From NCBI RefSeq assembly GCF_017795745.1, contig NZ_CP059067.1, forward strand, positions 5,270,001 through 5,334,000: a stretch of DNA of 64,000 nucleotides, in the 5' to 3' direction. Positions 33,514-43,046 of the stretch are shown one piece after another (position 1 is the first letter of the stretch; every line of letters starts with the position of its first letter). The translations under genes were made by a program, and so were the position numbers. Under the pieces are notes generated by a model. The model searched no databases. It saw nothing but the letters and a program-made list of their open reading frames with translations, and was not told where the DNA came from. This DNA is from Rhizobacter sp. AJA081-3 (GTDB lineage Bacteria; Pseudomonadota; Gammaproteobacteria; Burkholderiales; Burkholderiaceae_C).

Positions 33514-34757
33514 GCGAAGCCTCGCCGGGCATCGACACCTGCCTCGACCCCGTCGCCATGCGCGACCTGCTGCAGGCCTGGCTGCCGGGCGGCCACGCCA
33601 TTGCGCAGGTGCGCATCGGCAAGGTGCGCCGCAGCGCCTCGCGGCACCGCCACCCGAACCCGCTGACGCTGGTCTACGAGACCGAGCTGCACACCGGCGG
33701 CTCGCGCCGCTACTACGCCAAGGTCTACCGCCAGGGCGCCAGCCTGCAGGCCCTGCACGGCAGCGCCGCGCTGCCGGTGCCGCCGCTGGACATGCTGCTG
33801 TGGGCCTGGCCGGCCGACCCGGCGCTGCCGCAATTGCCGGAGCTGCTCGACGGCCGCCGTGCGCTCGCCTGGCTCGACACCTCGAACGCCGATGCGCCGG
33901 CGGCCGAGGTCGAGCTGCTCGGCTACGAGCCCGAGCAGCGCGCCACGCTGCGCTACACGCTGGGCGATCGGGTGGTCTACGCCAAGACCTTCAGCGACGA
34001 CCGCGGCGCGCGCATCCACGAGCGCTTCGAGCACTTCTGGTCGCTGGCGCAGCAGGATGGCGACGCGCCGAGGGTGGCGCAGCCACTGGGCTGGCAGGCC
34101 CGCACGCGCAGCGTCTGGCAGGGCCGCGCGCCGGGCGAGCCGCTCGTGCAGGTGCTCGGCAGCGTGCTCCCGCGCCGCCTGCCGGTGCGGCTGGCGCGGG
34201 CCATGGCGGTGCTGCATGCGCAGTCGCTGCCGACCGACGCGGTGCACGACCAGGCGCACTGGCTGCGCGAGGTGCGCCGCCGCGGGCAGAAGATCTCGCG
34301 GGCGCTGCCGGCGCTGGGCGGGCGCGTCGCGGCACTCGCCGACGCGATCGAGCGTGCCGCCTTCACGCTGCCGCTGCCGGTGAGCGGGCTGATCCACGGC
34401 GACTTCCACGCCGGGCAGGTGGGTGTGCAGATGGACGACGCACAGCGCATCGTCTTCCACGATTTCGACGAGTTCGCCCTGGGCGACCCGATGGAAGACC
34501 TCGCCGCCTTCGTCACGCGGCTGCCCGCCGACCGCGCGCCGGCCGAGGTCGGTGCGCTGGTCATCGCCGCCTACGCGCAGGAGGCGCCGGAGCGTTTCGG
34601 TCGCCGCCGGCTGCAGTGGCACCTGGCCGTGCAGATGCTGCTGCAGGCCAGCCGTGCCTTCGTGTTCCAGATCGACGGCTGGCGCGACGAACTCGAGCGT
34701 CGCCTCGCCCGTGCCGAGGCGCTGTGTGCGCCCGGCTTCCAGGAGACCCAATCATGA
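33510..34757 (+). CDS. APH-fold kinase-like protein (second of two)
   Basis: A 415-residue protein of the same fold. The catalytic loop reads LIHGDFHAGQVGV, with a Gln (AGQ) in the place where most relatives have Asn. The following metal site is FHDFDEFALGDPMEDLA. The N-terminal lobe contains YYAKVYRQG, resembling a nucleotide-binding lysine strand. The Asn-to-Gln change could alter or weaken metal binding, so activity should not be assumed. It overlaps the kinase-like gene before it and the ABC exporter gene after it (ATGA at 34754-34757). Confidence 0.75.
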   Translation: MSEASPGIDTCLDPVAMRDLLQAWLPGGHAIAQVRIGKVRRSASRHRHPNPLTLVYETELHTGGSRRYYAKVYRQGASLQALHGSAALPVPPLDMLLWAWPADPALPQLPELLDGRRALAWLDTSNADAPAAEVELLGYEPEQRATLRYTLGDRVVYAKTFSDDRGARIHERFEHFWSLAQQDGDAPRVAQPLGWQARTRSVWQGRAPGEPLVQVLGSVLPRRLPVRLARAMAVLHAQSLPTDAVHDQAHWLREVRRRGQKISRALPALGGRVAALADAIERAAFTLPLPVSGLIHGDFHAGQVGVQMDDAQRIVFHDFDEFALGDPMEDLAAFVTRLPADRAPAEVGALVIAAYAQEAPERFGRRRLQWHLAVQMLLQASRAFVFQIDGWRDELERRLARAEALCAPGFQETQS

Positions 34758-36544
34758 GTTCCCCTGCCCGCCCCGGCTCGCGGCTGCGCGCCCTGGTGCG
34801 CGAGTGCCTGGCCGAGCAGCGCCTGGCCATCGTGCTGGCCACGCTGGCCCTGGCCGGCGTCGTGCTGGCCGACGTGCTGGCGCCCTGGCCGCTGAAGATC
34901 ATCTTCGACCACATCCTGCTCGCCCGGCCGCTGCCGGCCACGCTGGCCTGGCTGCAGCCGCTGCTCGCGCTGGGCACCTGGCCGGCGCTGTTGGCCTCGG
35001 CCGGCGCCATCGCCGCGATCGCGCTGGTGGCCGGTGCGCTGTCGTACCTGCAGCTGTACACGAGCGCGAAGCTGGGCCACCGCATCACCTGGCGGCTGCG
35101 CGTCGAGCTGTTCGCGCAGCTGCAGCGCCTGTCGCTGGCCTTCCACCGCGACAGCCGCAGCGGCGAGCTCATCACCAAGGTGGCGGGCGACACCAACCTG
35201 CTGCGCGACATGTTCTCCGACTGGGCGCTCACGCTCGGCCGCCACGCGCTCACGCTGGTGGCGATGCTGGCGGTGATGTTCATGCTGAACTGGCAGCTCG
35301 CTCTGGTGGTGGCCACCACGCTGCCTCCGCTGCTGGGCGTGATCTTCTGGCTCAACCGGCGCGTCAAGGCCACCGTGCGCGAGCAGCGCCGCCACGAGGG
35401 CCGCATGACGTCGAGGCTCAACGAGGTGCTCAGCTCGATCGCGCTGGTGCAGGCCTTCGGCCGCCAGGGCTTCGAGGAGGACCGCTTCCGCAGCGAGATC
35501 GAGGCCAACTACGACAGCGGCATGCGCAGCACGCGCAGCGCTGGCGCCATCGTCAAGGCGATCGCCGTGGTCAGCGCCGCGGGCACCGCGCTGACCGTGC
35601 TGCTCGGGGCGCGCGAGGTGCTCGCCGGGCGGCTCACGCCGGGTGAGCTGCTGGTGTTCGTGACCTACGTGACCAGCCTGTACAAGCCGGTGCGCGACCT
35701 CGGCCGCCTGGCCACGAAGTTCTCGCGCGCCGGCGTCAGCGCACAGCGCGTGGCCGAGATCCTCGACCTCGAGCCCGACATCGCCGACGCGCCCGACGCG
35801 CTGGAGCTCGCGCGCCCGTCCGGCGAGATCGTGTTCGAGAACGTCAGCTTCGGCTACGCCGGCAGCCGGCCGGTGATCGAGAGCCTGAGCCTGCGCATCG
35901 CGGCAGGCGAGCGCGTCGCGCTGGTGGGCGCCTCGGGGGCAGGCAAGTCCACGCTGGTGAACCTGCTGCTGCGCCTGTACGAGCCCAGCGCGGGCCGCAT
36001 CCTGATCGACGGCATCGACATCCGCCGCTACACCCGTGCCAGCCTGCGCCGCGAGATCGGCATCGTGCTGCAGGACAACATGCTGTTCGGCGTGTCGGTG
36101 CGCGAGAACATCGCCTACGGCCGCCCCGACGCGCCGCTCGAAGCCATCGAGGCGGCGGCCCGCGCCGCACGGGCGCACGAGTTCATCGTCGACCTGCCGC
36201 AGGGCTACGACACCGAACTCGGCGAGCGCGGCGCCACGCTGTCCGGCGGCCAGCGCCAGCGCCTGTGCCTGGCCCGCGCGCTGGTCAAGGAGCCGGCCAT
36301 CCTGGCGATGGACGAGCCCACCGCGTCGATCGATCCGGTCTCGGCGCAGCTGATCCACGAGGCGGTGGCGCGGGTGCACCGCGGCCGCACGCTGATCGTC
36401 ATCGCCCACGACCTGGCCGACATGGCCGCCTACGACCGCGTGCTCGTGCTCAAGGGCGGCCGCGTCGTCGAGCAGGGCACGCACGAAGCGCTGCTGCGCG
36501 AGCGTGGCGCCTACCTGGCCCTGGTGGAGCGCCGCCATGCGTGA
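34754..36544 (+). CDS. ABC exporter (fused membrane and ATPase domains)
   Basis: A 596-residue half-transporter of the MsbA/LmrA type. Six membrane helices (about 25-310) are followed by an ATPase domain with Walker A GASGAGKST (392-400), Q-loop, signature LSGGQRQR (from 496), Walker B ILAMDEP (516-522) and the switch histidine (IAHDL). It would form a homodimer in the inner membrane and flip or export a lipid-linked sugar, oligosaccharide or small glycan. No Wzx/Wzy pair is seen in the operon, so this exporter may take that role. The ATG at 34754 overlaps the preceding stop. It overlaps the next gene by eight bases. Confidence 0.92.
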   Translation: MSSPARPGSRLRALVRECLAEQRLAIVLATLALAGVVLADVLAPWPLKIIFDHILLARPLPATLAWLQPLLALGTWPALLASAGAIAAIALVAGALSYLQLYTSAKLGHRITWRLRVELFAQLQRLSLAFHRDSRSGELITKVAGDTNLLRDMFSDWALTLGRHALTLVAMLAVMFMLNWQLALVVATTLPPLLGVIFWLNRRVKATVREQRRHEGRMTSRLNEVLSSIALVQAFGRQGFEEDRFRSEIEANYDSGMRSTRSAGAIVKAIAVVSAAGTALTVLLGAREVLAGRLTPGELLVFVTYVTSLYKPVRDLGRLATKFSRAGVSAQRVAEILDLEPDIADAPDALELARPSGEIVFENVSFGYAGSRPVIESLSLRIAAGERVALVGASGAGKSTLVNLLLRLYEPSAGRILIDGIDIRRYTRASLRREIGIVLQDNMLFGVSVRENIAYGRPDAPLEAIEAAARAARAHEFIVDLPQGYDTELGERGATLSGGQRQRLCLARALVKEPAILAMDEPTASIDPVSAQLIHEAVARVHRGRTLIVIAHDLADMAAYDRVLVLKGGRVVEQGTHEALLRERGAYLALVERRHA

Positions 36545-37730
36545 CTCGAACCTGCCGACCCTGCTGTTCTACTGCCAGCATTCGCTGGGCATCGGCCACC
36601 TGACACGCAGCTTCGCGCTGGCGCAGGCGCTGTCGCAGCACTTTCGCGTCGTCTTCCTCAACGGCGGGCGTCTGCCGCCGGGCGTGCCGGTGCCGGCGGC
36701 CATCGAGCGCATCGACCTGCCGCCGCTGGGCATGGACGACGGCCACACCGTGGTCAGCCGCGACGGCAAGCTCGACGTGGCGCGGGCGCAGGCCGAGCGG
36801 CGCCGGCTCATCGACGATGCGGTTCGCCGCACACGGCCGGCAGTGCTGCTGGTCGAGCTGTTCCCCTTCGGCCGCAAGAAATTCGCCGGCGAGATCCTGC
36901 CGATGATCCGCGCTGCGCGGCAGCGCAGCGGCGGCGCCGCGCTGGTGGCCTGCAGCCTGCGCGACATCCTCGTCGATGCGCGGCCCGACCAGCAGCACCA
37001 CGACGACCGCGCGCGCTGGCTGACCGATCGCTACTTCGACGCCGTCGTCGTGCATTCGGACGCGGCCTTCGCACGGCTGCAGGACAGCTTCCATCCGGCG
37101 CGGCCGATGCGCACGCCGGTGTTCCACAGCGGCTACGTGATCCCGGCGCGCGAACGTGCGGCGACCGTGCCGCGCGGCGAGCACCTGCTGGTCTCGGCCG
37201 GCGGCGGCATCGTCGGCGACACGCTGTTCCGAACCGCGCTGGCCGCGCGAGAGTTGCTGGCGCGGCCGCTGCCGCTGCGCATCGTCGCCGGGCCCTTCCT
37301 GCCCGAGCCGCAATGGCTGGCGCTGCAGGCCCAGGTGGCCGGCGTGCCCGGCGTGGAGCTGGTGCGGCATGTGCCCGACATGGTCGCCGAGATGCGCCGC
37401 GCCCGCGCCTCGATCAGCCAGTGCGGCTACAACACCGCGCTCGATCTCGTGGTGGCCGGTGTGCCGGCGCTGGTCGTGCCCTACGAAACCGTCACCGAGA
37501 ACGAGCAGCGCGGCCGCGCCGAGAAGCTCGCCGGGCTCGGCGCGATGCTGTGCCTGCCGGCGGGCGAGTTGCAGCCGCAGCCCCTGGCCCGTGCGATCGA
37601 GCGGCTGCTCGCCTTCACGCCGCAGCCGGCCGCGCTCGCCCTGGACGGCGCGCAGCGCAGCGCCGCCTGGCTGGCCGAACGCCTGCAGTCGCGGCACACC
37701 GCCCAGGAGGCCGCATGCGCGACGAACTGA
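36537..37730 (+). CDS. GT28-like glycosyltransferase (second copy)
   Basis: A 397-residue MurG-like GT-B protein. The N-terminal part reads LLFYCQHSLGIGHLTRSFALA, where GIGHLTR is the GT28/UgtP acceptor loop. The C-terminal donor site is SQCGYNTALDLVVAGVPALVVPYE. It shares the GYNT element with the first gene of the operon (25633). The ATG at 36537 lies inside the end of the ABC exporter gene. Likely a cytoplasmic-face sugar transferase of the same pathway; donor unknown. Confidence 0.85.
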   Translation: MRDSNLPTLLFYCQHSLGIGHLTRSFALAQALSQHFRVVFLNGGRLPPGVPVPAAIERIDLPPLGMDDGHTVVSRDGKLDVARAQAERRRLIDDAVRRTRPAVLLVELFPFGRKKFAGEILPMIRAARQRSGGAALVACSLRDILVDARPDQQHHDDRARWLTDRYFDAVVVHSDAAFARLQDSFHPARPMRTPVFHSGYVIPARERAATVPRGEHLLVSAGGGIVGDTLFRTALAARELLARPLPLRIVAGPFLPEPQWLALQAQVAGVPGVELVRHVPDMVAEMRRARASISQCGYNTALDLVVAGVPALVVPYETVTENEQRGRAEKLAGLGAMLCLPAGELQPQPLARAIERLLAFTPQPAALALDGAQRSAAWLAERLQSRHTAQEAACATN

Positions 37731-38497
37731 GCCCGGTGATCGAGGTGCTCGACACGCTGGACGCGCCGATCGACGCCTTCGTGCGCGACGACGATGCCGG
37801 CTGGGACGATGCCCGCCTGCTCGCGCTGCTCGATACGATGGCGTTCGCCGGTGTGCCGATCGACCTGGCCGCGATCCCGCTGGCGGTGAGCGATCCGCTG
37901 GCCGCCGAACTGAACGCGCGCATCGATGCTGCGCCCGGCGCGGTAGGCGTGCACCAGCATGGCTGCGCGCACGCCAACCACGAGGCCGAGGGCCGCAAGT
38001 GCGAGTTCGGCAGCGCGCGCGATGCGCAGGCGCAGCAGCACGACCTGCGCAGCGGCCGGCTGCTGCTGCAGCACTTCTTCGGCGAACGTTTGCAGCCGGT
38101 CTTCACGCCGCCGTGGAACCGCTGCGCCGCGCACACGCCGGCACTGCTGGCCGGCATGGGCTTCGCCGCACTGTCGCGCGATCGCGGCGCCGCGGCTCAG
38201 CAGGCCTTGCCCGAACTGCCGGTGGACATCGACTGGAGCCGCCAGTACCGCGAAGGCGGTGCCCCCGCGGCAGCCCGCGCGCTGGCGCATGCGCTGCGCG
38301 AGCGCGCCGCCGATGGTGCGCCGCTCGGCCTGATGCTGCACCACGCCGTGATGGCCCCCGACGAACTCGCGCTGCTCGGCGGCTGGCTGTGGCGGCTCGC
38401 GCGGCACGGCCGCCTGCGCTGGCAGCCGATGGCGGCGCTGCTGCGCATCGCCGCCTCAGCCCGAACCCCAGCCTCTGCGATGCGAAACCTCCGATGA
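37715..38497 (+). CDS. Polysaccharide deacetylase-like protein
   Basis: A 260-residue protein with NodB-type deacetylase features: a metal-site aspartate pair in VRDDDAGWDD, a His-rich site VGVHQHGCAHANHE and an FTPPWNR motif with the conserved arginine. These fit the DUF2334-like branch of carbohydrate esterase family 4. No signal peptide is evident, so it would act on intermediates in the cytoplasm, unless exported without one. It starts at ATG 37715 inside the preceding gene and ends in an ATGA overlap with the outer-membrane protein gene. De-N- or de-O-acetylation of the polymer is the likely role; the activity is unproved. Confidence 0.75.
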   Translation: MRDELSPVIEVLDTLDAPIDAFVRDDDAGWDDARLLALLDTMAFAGVPIDLAAIPLAVSDPLAAELNARIDAAPGAVGVHQHGCAHANHEAEGRKCEFGSARDAQAQQHDLRSGRLLLQHFFGERLQPVFTPPWNRCAAHTPALLAGMGFAALSRDRGAAAQQALPELPVDIDWSRQYREGGAPAAARALAHALRERAADGAPLGLMLHHAVMAPDELALLGGWLWRLARHGRLRWQPMAALLRIAASARTPASAMRNLR

Positions 38498-40041
38498 CTT
38501 CAATCTCCCGCCCCGCCCTGCTGTGCCTGGCCCTGCTCGCCTGCGGTACGGCACAGGCGCAGCAAGCCCGCCCCGTCAGCGAGCGCCAGACGCAGCTCGC
38601 GCTGTTCTTCGACCCGCAGGTCGCCAGGGACCCGAAGGCGCCCGCAAGCGCCGCGTCGGGCGCCGCCCCGGCGAGGACGGCAACCCAGCGCGATGGACAG
38701 CGCATCGACGATCGCCGCCCCGAGGAGCCGTTCACCGTCAGCCCGTTCGGCCAGCCGGTGCAGCTCACCGGCAGCTGGGAGTACACCGACGAGCAGCGCA
38801 AGAACTTCGACCTCGAGCGTGCACGCGAGCGAGACCGGCGCGTGCGCGAGCACGAGATCAAGCTCGAGGCGCGCACCCGCCCGTCGGCGGACAGCGAGGT
38901 CTTCGTGCAGGCGGTCGGGCTGCACGAGACACGCCGCACGCAGGGCACGGCGGGTAGCACGAAGACGAAGGCGCTGGAGCGCGGCCAGACCTGGGTGCGC
39001 TTCGACCGTGTCGGCGGCTCGCGCTGGTCGCTGCAGGCCGGGCGGGTGCCGCTGATCGACCGCCGCGCATGGTGGTGGGACGACGACCTCGACGCGCTGC
39101 GCGTCACCGGCGCCGGCGACGGCTGGAAGCTCGACAGCGGCCTGGCGCGCGAGCTGATGCGCGTGTCCAGCGCCGAGCGCGGGCTGTCGCCGAGCGCGCG
39201 CGGCGTGCTGCGCTGGTTCGGCCAGGCCAGCTGGCGCCTCGCGCCGCGGCATGCGGTCGATCTGTTCTGGCTGGTGCAGCGCGACGGCTCGCCTCGCACG
39301 CCGGTGGGGGCCACCGCGATCGACGAGGACGCCACCGACCCGAGCGACCTGACGGCTCGCTGGCTCGGCGTGCGTGCCAGCGGTGAGTGGCGCCCGGCCA
39401 ATGGCCTGCGCCTGGGCTACTGGGCCGACGCGGCGATGCTGCGCGGCACCGAGCGGCAGACCGACTACGCCGAGCAGGGCGACGGCAGCTTCCTCGCCGG
39501 CAACACCACGCAGCGCCGCGTGCGCGGCCACGCGGTCGACCTCGGCTCGGTGCTCATCTTCCCGCTGCCGCTGCGGCCGTCGATCGCTGCGGCCTACGCG
39601 CGCGGCTCGGGCGGCGAGCGCAGCGCCACGCTGGACGCCAACTTCCGCCAGACCGGCCTGCAGGAGAACAAGGCCCGGCTGGCCGGCGTGAAGCGCCTGC
39701 GCATCTACGGCGAGCTGCTGCAGCCGGAGCTGTCCAACCTCGAGGTGCGTTCCCTGTCGGCCGGCGTGCGCCTGCTGGACAACAGCTCGCTCGAGGTGAT
39801 CGGCTACCGCTACCGCCAGCCCGTGCCGTCGACCTCGATCCCCGGTGCGCGCCTGTCGGCCGATCCGCTGGGGGTCAGCGGCGACATCGGCCGCGAGATC
39901 GACGTGCTGCTGGCGCTGCGCGAATGGAAGCATTTCGAACTGACGCTGCGCTGGTCGCGATTCACGCCCGGCGCCGCCTTCGCCGAGGACCAGCGCGACC
40001 CTGCGCAGGCCATCGAGTTGGGCGCATCCCTGAACTTTTGA
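38494..40041 (+). CDS. Alginate-export-like outer-membrane beta-barrel protein
   Basis: A 515-residue exported protein with a signal peptide ending AQAQ, a disordered Ala/Arg-rich region to about residue 75, then an all-beta domain of repeated amphipathic strands ([39 protein letters not shown]) ending in GASLNF, with a terminal phenylalanine. The layout agrees with the alginate-export (AlgE-like) family, which lets anionic polysaccharide leave through the outer membrane. It is co-translated with the deacetylase-like gene (ATGA), supporting a role as exit channel for this operon's product. The 17-base gap to the next gene contains its ribosome-binding site. Confidence 0.85.
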   Translation: MTSISRPALLCLALLACGTAQAQQARPVSERQTQLALFFDPQVARDPKAPASAASGAAPARTATQRDGQRIDDRRPEEPFTVSPFGQPVQLTGSWEYTDEQRKNFDLERARERDRRVREHEIKLEARTRPSADSEVFVQAVGLHETRRTQGTAGSTKTKALERGQTWVRFDRVGGSRWSLQAGRVPLIDRRAWWWDDDLDALRVTGAGDGWKLDSGLARELMRVSSAERGLSPSARGVLRWFGQASWRLAPRHAVDLFWLVQRDGSPRTPVGATAIDEDATDPSDLTARWLGVRASGEWRPANGLRLGYWADAAMLRGTERQTDYAEQGDGSFLAGNTTQRRVRGHAVDLGSVLIFPLPLRPSIAAAYARGSGGERSATLDANFRQTGLQENKARLAGVKRLRIYGELLQPELSNLEVRSLSAGVRLLDNSSLEVIGYRYRQPVPSTSIPGARLSADPLGVSGDIGREIDVLLALREWKHFELTLRWSRFTPGAAFAEDQRDPAQAIELGASLNF

Positions 40042-40058
40042 TCCGCAGGAGGAACAAC

Positions 40059-41423
40059 ATGAAACTGACCGTGGTGGGTACGGGCTACGTGGGGCTGGTC
40101 ACCGGCGCCTGCTTCGCCGAGATGGGCAACGACGTGCTGTGCATCGACGTCGATGCCGACAAGATCGCGCGGCTGGAAAAGGGCGAGATCCCGATCTTCG
40201 AGCCGGGGCTGCGCGAGATCGTGCTGCGCAACGTCGAGCAGGGCCGGCTGCACTTCGGCACCGACGTGCGCGAGGGCGTGCGCTTCGGCACCATGCAGTT
40301 CATCGCGGTGGGCACACCGCCCGACGAGGACGGTGCCGCCGACATGCAGCACGTGCTGGCCGCGGCGCGCTCCATCGGCGAACACATGACCGACTACAAG
40401 CTGGTCATCGACAAGAGCACGGTGCCGGTGGGCACCGCCGACGCGGTGCGCGAGGCGATCGCGCAGGCGCAGGCCGCGCGCGGCGTCGACGTGCCGTACA
40501 GCGTGGTCTCCAACCCCGAGTTCCTCAAGGAAGGCGCGGCGGTGGAGGACTTCATGCGGCCCGACCGCATCGTCGTCGGCGCCGACGACGTGCGCGCACG
40601 CCACCTGATGCAGGCGCTGTACGCGCCCTTCCAGCGCCAGCGCGACAAGCTGATCCTGATGGACGTGCGCTCCGCCGAGCTGACCAAGTACGCCGCCAAT
40701 GCGATGCTGGCCACGCGCATCAGCTTCATGAACGAGATGGCGCTGCTGGCCGAGAAGCTCGGCGCCGACATCGAGCAGGTGCGCCGCGGCATCGGCAGCG
40801 ACCCGCGCATCGGCACGCAGTTCCTCTACGCCGGCTGCGGCTACGGCGGCTCCTGCTTCCCGAAGGACGTGAAGGCGCTGGTGCACAGCGCCTCGAACGT
40901 GGGCGAGCCGCTGCATGTGCTCGCCGCCGTGGAGCGCGCCAACGAGCGCCAGAAGCACGTGCTGGTCGACCGCATCGTGGCGCGCTACGGCGAAGACTTG
41001 CGCGGCCGCCACTTCGCGCTGTGGGGGCTGGCCTTCAAGCCCGACACCGACGACCTGCGCGAGGCGCCCAGCCGCGTCATCGTGGCCGAGCTGGCACGGC
41101 GCGGCGCGCGCATCACCGCGCACGACCCGGAGGCGATGGCGGCGGCGCGCAAGGTGTTCGCCGAGCTGCCGGCGCTCGAATTTGCACCCACGCCGATGCA
41201 GGCGCTGGAAGGTGTCGACGCGCTGGTCATCGTGACCGAATGGAAGGCCTACCGCTCGCCGGATTTCGCGCGCATGGCCACGCTGATGCGCGAACGCGTC
41301 ATCGTCGACGGGCGCAACCTGTTCGACCCCGCGCTGGTGCGCGACGCCGGCTTCGACTACACGCCGATCGGCCGCCGGGCCGCTGCCGACGCTTCCGAAC
41401 CGCAGTTCGCCCTGGCCGCCTGA
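40059..41423 (+). CDS. ugd: UDP-glucose 6-dehydrogenase
   Basis: A 454-residue enzyme that oxidises UDP-glucose to UDP-glucuronate using two NAD+. The N-terminal Rossmann motif is [17 protein letters not shown], the central domain holds [13 protein letters not shown], and the catalytic cysteine is C266 in [10 protein letters not shown]. The C-terminal domain has [16 protein letters not shown]. Full length for the family. AGGAGG at 40047-40052 precedes the ATG, the best ribosome-binding site in the operon. As the last gene, it supplies uronic acid to the polysaccharide made by the upstream enzymes. A GDP-mannose dehydrogenase is the main alternative; the FKPDTDD signature favours UDP-glucose. 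Confidence 0.93.
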   Translation: MKLTVVGTGYVGLVTGACFAEMGNDVLCIDVDADKIARLEKGEIPIFEPGLREIVLRNVEQGRLHFGTDVREGVRFGTMQFIAVGTPPDEDGAADMQHVLAAARSIGEHMTDYKLVIDKSTVPVGTADAVREAIAQAQAARGVDVPYSVVSNPEFLKEGAAVEDFMRPDRIVVGADDVRARHLMQALYAPFQRQRDKLILMDVRSAELTKYAANAMLATRISFMNEMALLAEKLGADIEQVRRGIGSDPRIGTQFLYAGCGYGGSCFPKDVKALVHSASNVGEPLHVLAAVERANERQKHVLVDRIVARYGEDLRGRHFALWGLAFKPDTDDLREAPSRVIVAELARRGARITAHDPEAMAAARKVFAELPALEFAPTPMQALEGVDALVIVTEWKAYRSPDFARMATLMRERVIVDGRNLFDPALVRDAGFDYTPIGRRAAADASEPQFALAA

Positions 41424-41461
41424 GCGAACCGGACCCTCAACCGCACGAAAAGGAGATCGCC

Positions 41462-41899
41462 ATGCAGCGCACACGCATCCTCGCCACGGCATTCGCCCTG
41501 AGCCTCGGCCTGGGCGCCGGCCTCGCCCAGTCACGCGGTGGCCACGGAGGGGGCCACGGGGGCGGTCATTGGGGCCATTGGGGCCACTGGGGGCTGGGCC
41601 TGGCCATCGGCCTGCCGCTGATCTACGGCCTGAACCGCAGCACGGTCGTCGTGCAGCAGGCGCCGCCGGTGGTCTACACCGAGCCCGCGCCCGTGGCGCC
41701 CGCCGCGCCGGCCGTGCCGCCGGCTCCGCCCGAGCCCATCGTCTACCCCAGCGGCGGGCAGAGCCCGGCGCAGACGGAAGCCGACCGGCAGGCCTGCCAC
41801 CGCTGGGCGACCACGCAGCCCGGCGCCCTGGCCGACGCCAGCGTGTTCCACCGCGCCACGCTGGCCTGCCTGGCCGGCCGCGGCTACACGGTGCGCTGA
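41462..41899 (+). CDS. Small secreted protein with C-terminal EADRxAC domain (copy 2)
   Basis: A 145-residue exported protein. The signal peptide MQRTRILATAFALSLGLGAGLAQS is followed by a Gly/His/Trp-rich stretch (GGHGGGHGGGHWGHWGHWG), which may bind metal, a Pro-rich linker and the C-terminal domain GGQSPAQTEADRQACHRWATTQP...VFHRATLACLAGRGYTVR. The last 45 residues closely match those of the protein at 19846. AAAAGGAGA precedes the ATG. It follows ugd by 38 bases on the same strand and may share its transcript. Function unknown. Confidence 0.75.
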   Translation: MQRTRILATAFALSLGLGAGLAQSRGGHGGGHGGGHWGHWGHWGLGLAIGLPLIYGLNRSTVVVQQAPPVVYTEPAPVAPAAPAVPPAPPEPIVYPSGGQSPAQTEADRQACHRWATTQPGALADASVFHRATLACLAGRGYTVR

Positions 41900-41933
41900 C
41901 GCTGCGGCCCTCGCGCCGCCGGTTTCGACATCT

Positions 41934-41977
41934 GTGAGACCCTGTGGCGGTTCGACCCGCCACTCACAGGATCTCAC
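41934..41977. other. Long imperfect hairpin, possible terminator
   Basis: GTGGCGG-TTCGAC-CCGCCAC forms a perfect seven-base-pair stem (41944-41963). It extends through CCTGT/ACAGG and GTGAGA/TCTCAC with a four-base bulge, giving about 17 paired positions. It follows the small secreted protein gene by 34 bases. There is no T-run, so termination would be Rho-assisted, or it may be a structured leader element. Confidence 0.45.
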
Positions 41978-42033
41978 CCGATGAACTCACACCGATCGAA
42001 AAGCCTTCGCGCCGCTCCTGAATGGGCGCGGCC

Positions 42034-42912
42034 ATGACGGCGCGTATCGACAGCCACCAGCACTTCTGGCGCATTTCTCGCGGCGACTACGGCTGGCTGC
42101 GCGCCGGCGATCCCGCCGTGGCGAAGCTGATGCGCGACTTCCTGCCCGCCAACCTGCTCGGCACACTCAAGGCCCTGGGCATCACGCAGACCGTGCTGGT
42201 GCAGGCCGCTGCGAGCGAGGCCGAGACCGACTTCCTGCTCGAGTTGGCCGATGCCAACGAGTTCATCGCCGGCGTGGTCGGCTGGGTCGACCTGAGCCGG
42301 CCCGAATCGGTGGCCACGCTCGAGCGCTGGGCGAAGAACGGCAAGTTCAAAGGCGTGCGGCCGATGCTGCAGGACCTGCCGGCCAACGACTGGATCGCCC
42401 GCGAGCCGCATGCCGAGGTGGTGCAGGCTTTGGTGCGGCTGGGCCTGCGCTTCGACGCGCTGGTCAAGCCCTGGCACCTGGAGCCGCTGCTGCGCTTCGT
42501 GAAGCGCCATCCGCAGCTGCCGGTGGTGATCGACCATGCCGCCAAGCCGCAGCTCGTGCAGGGCTGGCAGGCGCACTGGGCCGGCAGCTGGCGGCGCCAC
42601 CTGGCCAGCCTGGCGGCGCAGCCGCAGGTGAGCTGCAAGCTCTCCGGCCTGCTCGGCGAGGCGCCGCCGGCCGCGAGCCGCTCGGTGGCCGAAGGGGTGG
42701 ACACCCTGCGGCCGGTATGGGACGCGCTGCTGCAGTGGTTCGGCCCCGAGCGGCTGATGTGGGGCAGCGACTGGCCCGTGCTCACCCTGGTGGCCGACTA
42801 CGCCCGCTGGGTCGAGGTATGCGACTCGCTGATCGGCGAGCTCCCGCCAGCCGAGCAGGCGCGCGTCTGGCAGGGCAACGCGCAGCGCTTCTATGGCCTG
42901 CCGGTGCAGTGA
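42034..42912 (+). CDS. Amidohydrolase (L-fuconolactonase-like)
   Basis: A 292-residue TIM-barrel hydrolase. It has the N-terminal metal motif HQHFW (residues 8-12), later histidines in VVIDHAAKP and the terminal MWGSDWPVL element whose aspartate binds metal. The HQHFW and GSDWP pair is typical of the COG3618 group, which includes L-fuconolactonase and 2-pyrone-4,6-dicarboxylate lactonase. The length fits. Start at 42034 (MTARIDSHQHFW) is preferred; ATG at 42022 adds four residues. It stands alone between two intergenic gaps, so the exact lactone substrate is unknown. Confidence 0.85.
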   Translation: MTARIDSHQHFWRISRGDYGWLRAGDPAVAKLMRDFLPANLLGTLKALGITQTVLVQAAASEAETDFLLELADANEFIAGVVGWVDLSRPESVATLERWAKNGKFKGVRPMLQDLPANDWIAREPHAEVVQALVRLGLRFDALVKPWHLEPLLRFVKRHPQLPVVIDHAAKPQLVQGWQAHWAGSWRRHLASLAAQPQVSCKLSGLLGEAPPAASRSVAEGVDTLRPVWDALLQWFGPERLMWGSDWPVLTLVADYARWVEVCDSLIGELPPAEQARVWQGNAQRFYGLPVQ

Positions 42913-43046
42913 CCGGGCGCTGACCGGCCGGCGACTTCACGCCGACTTCACACAAGGCCGATTCGCTTCGAACCGGCTTCGCAGGCGCCTTCCATCCTGA
43001 CGTCCGTGCCGCCATCGAGTGCGGCACGCCTTCAGGAGAAGCCGAA

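Noticed and set aside
32140-34757. Aminoglycoside resistance genes
   Set aside because: The APH fold is clear, but both genes are translationally embedded in a polysaccharide operon, the proteins are longer than resistance enzymes, and one has an altered catalytic loop. A drug substrate is not supported.
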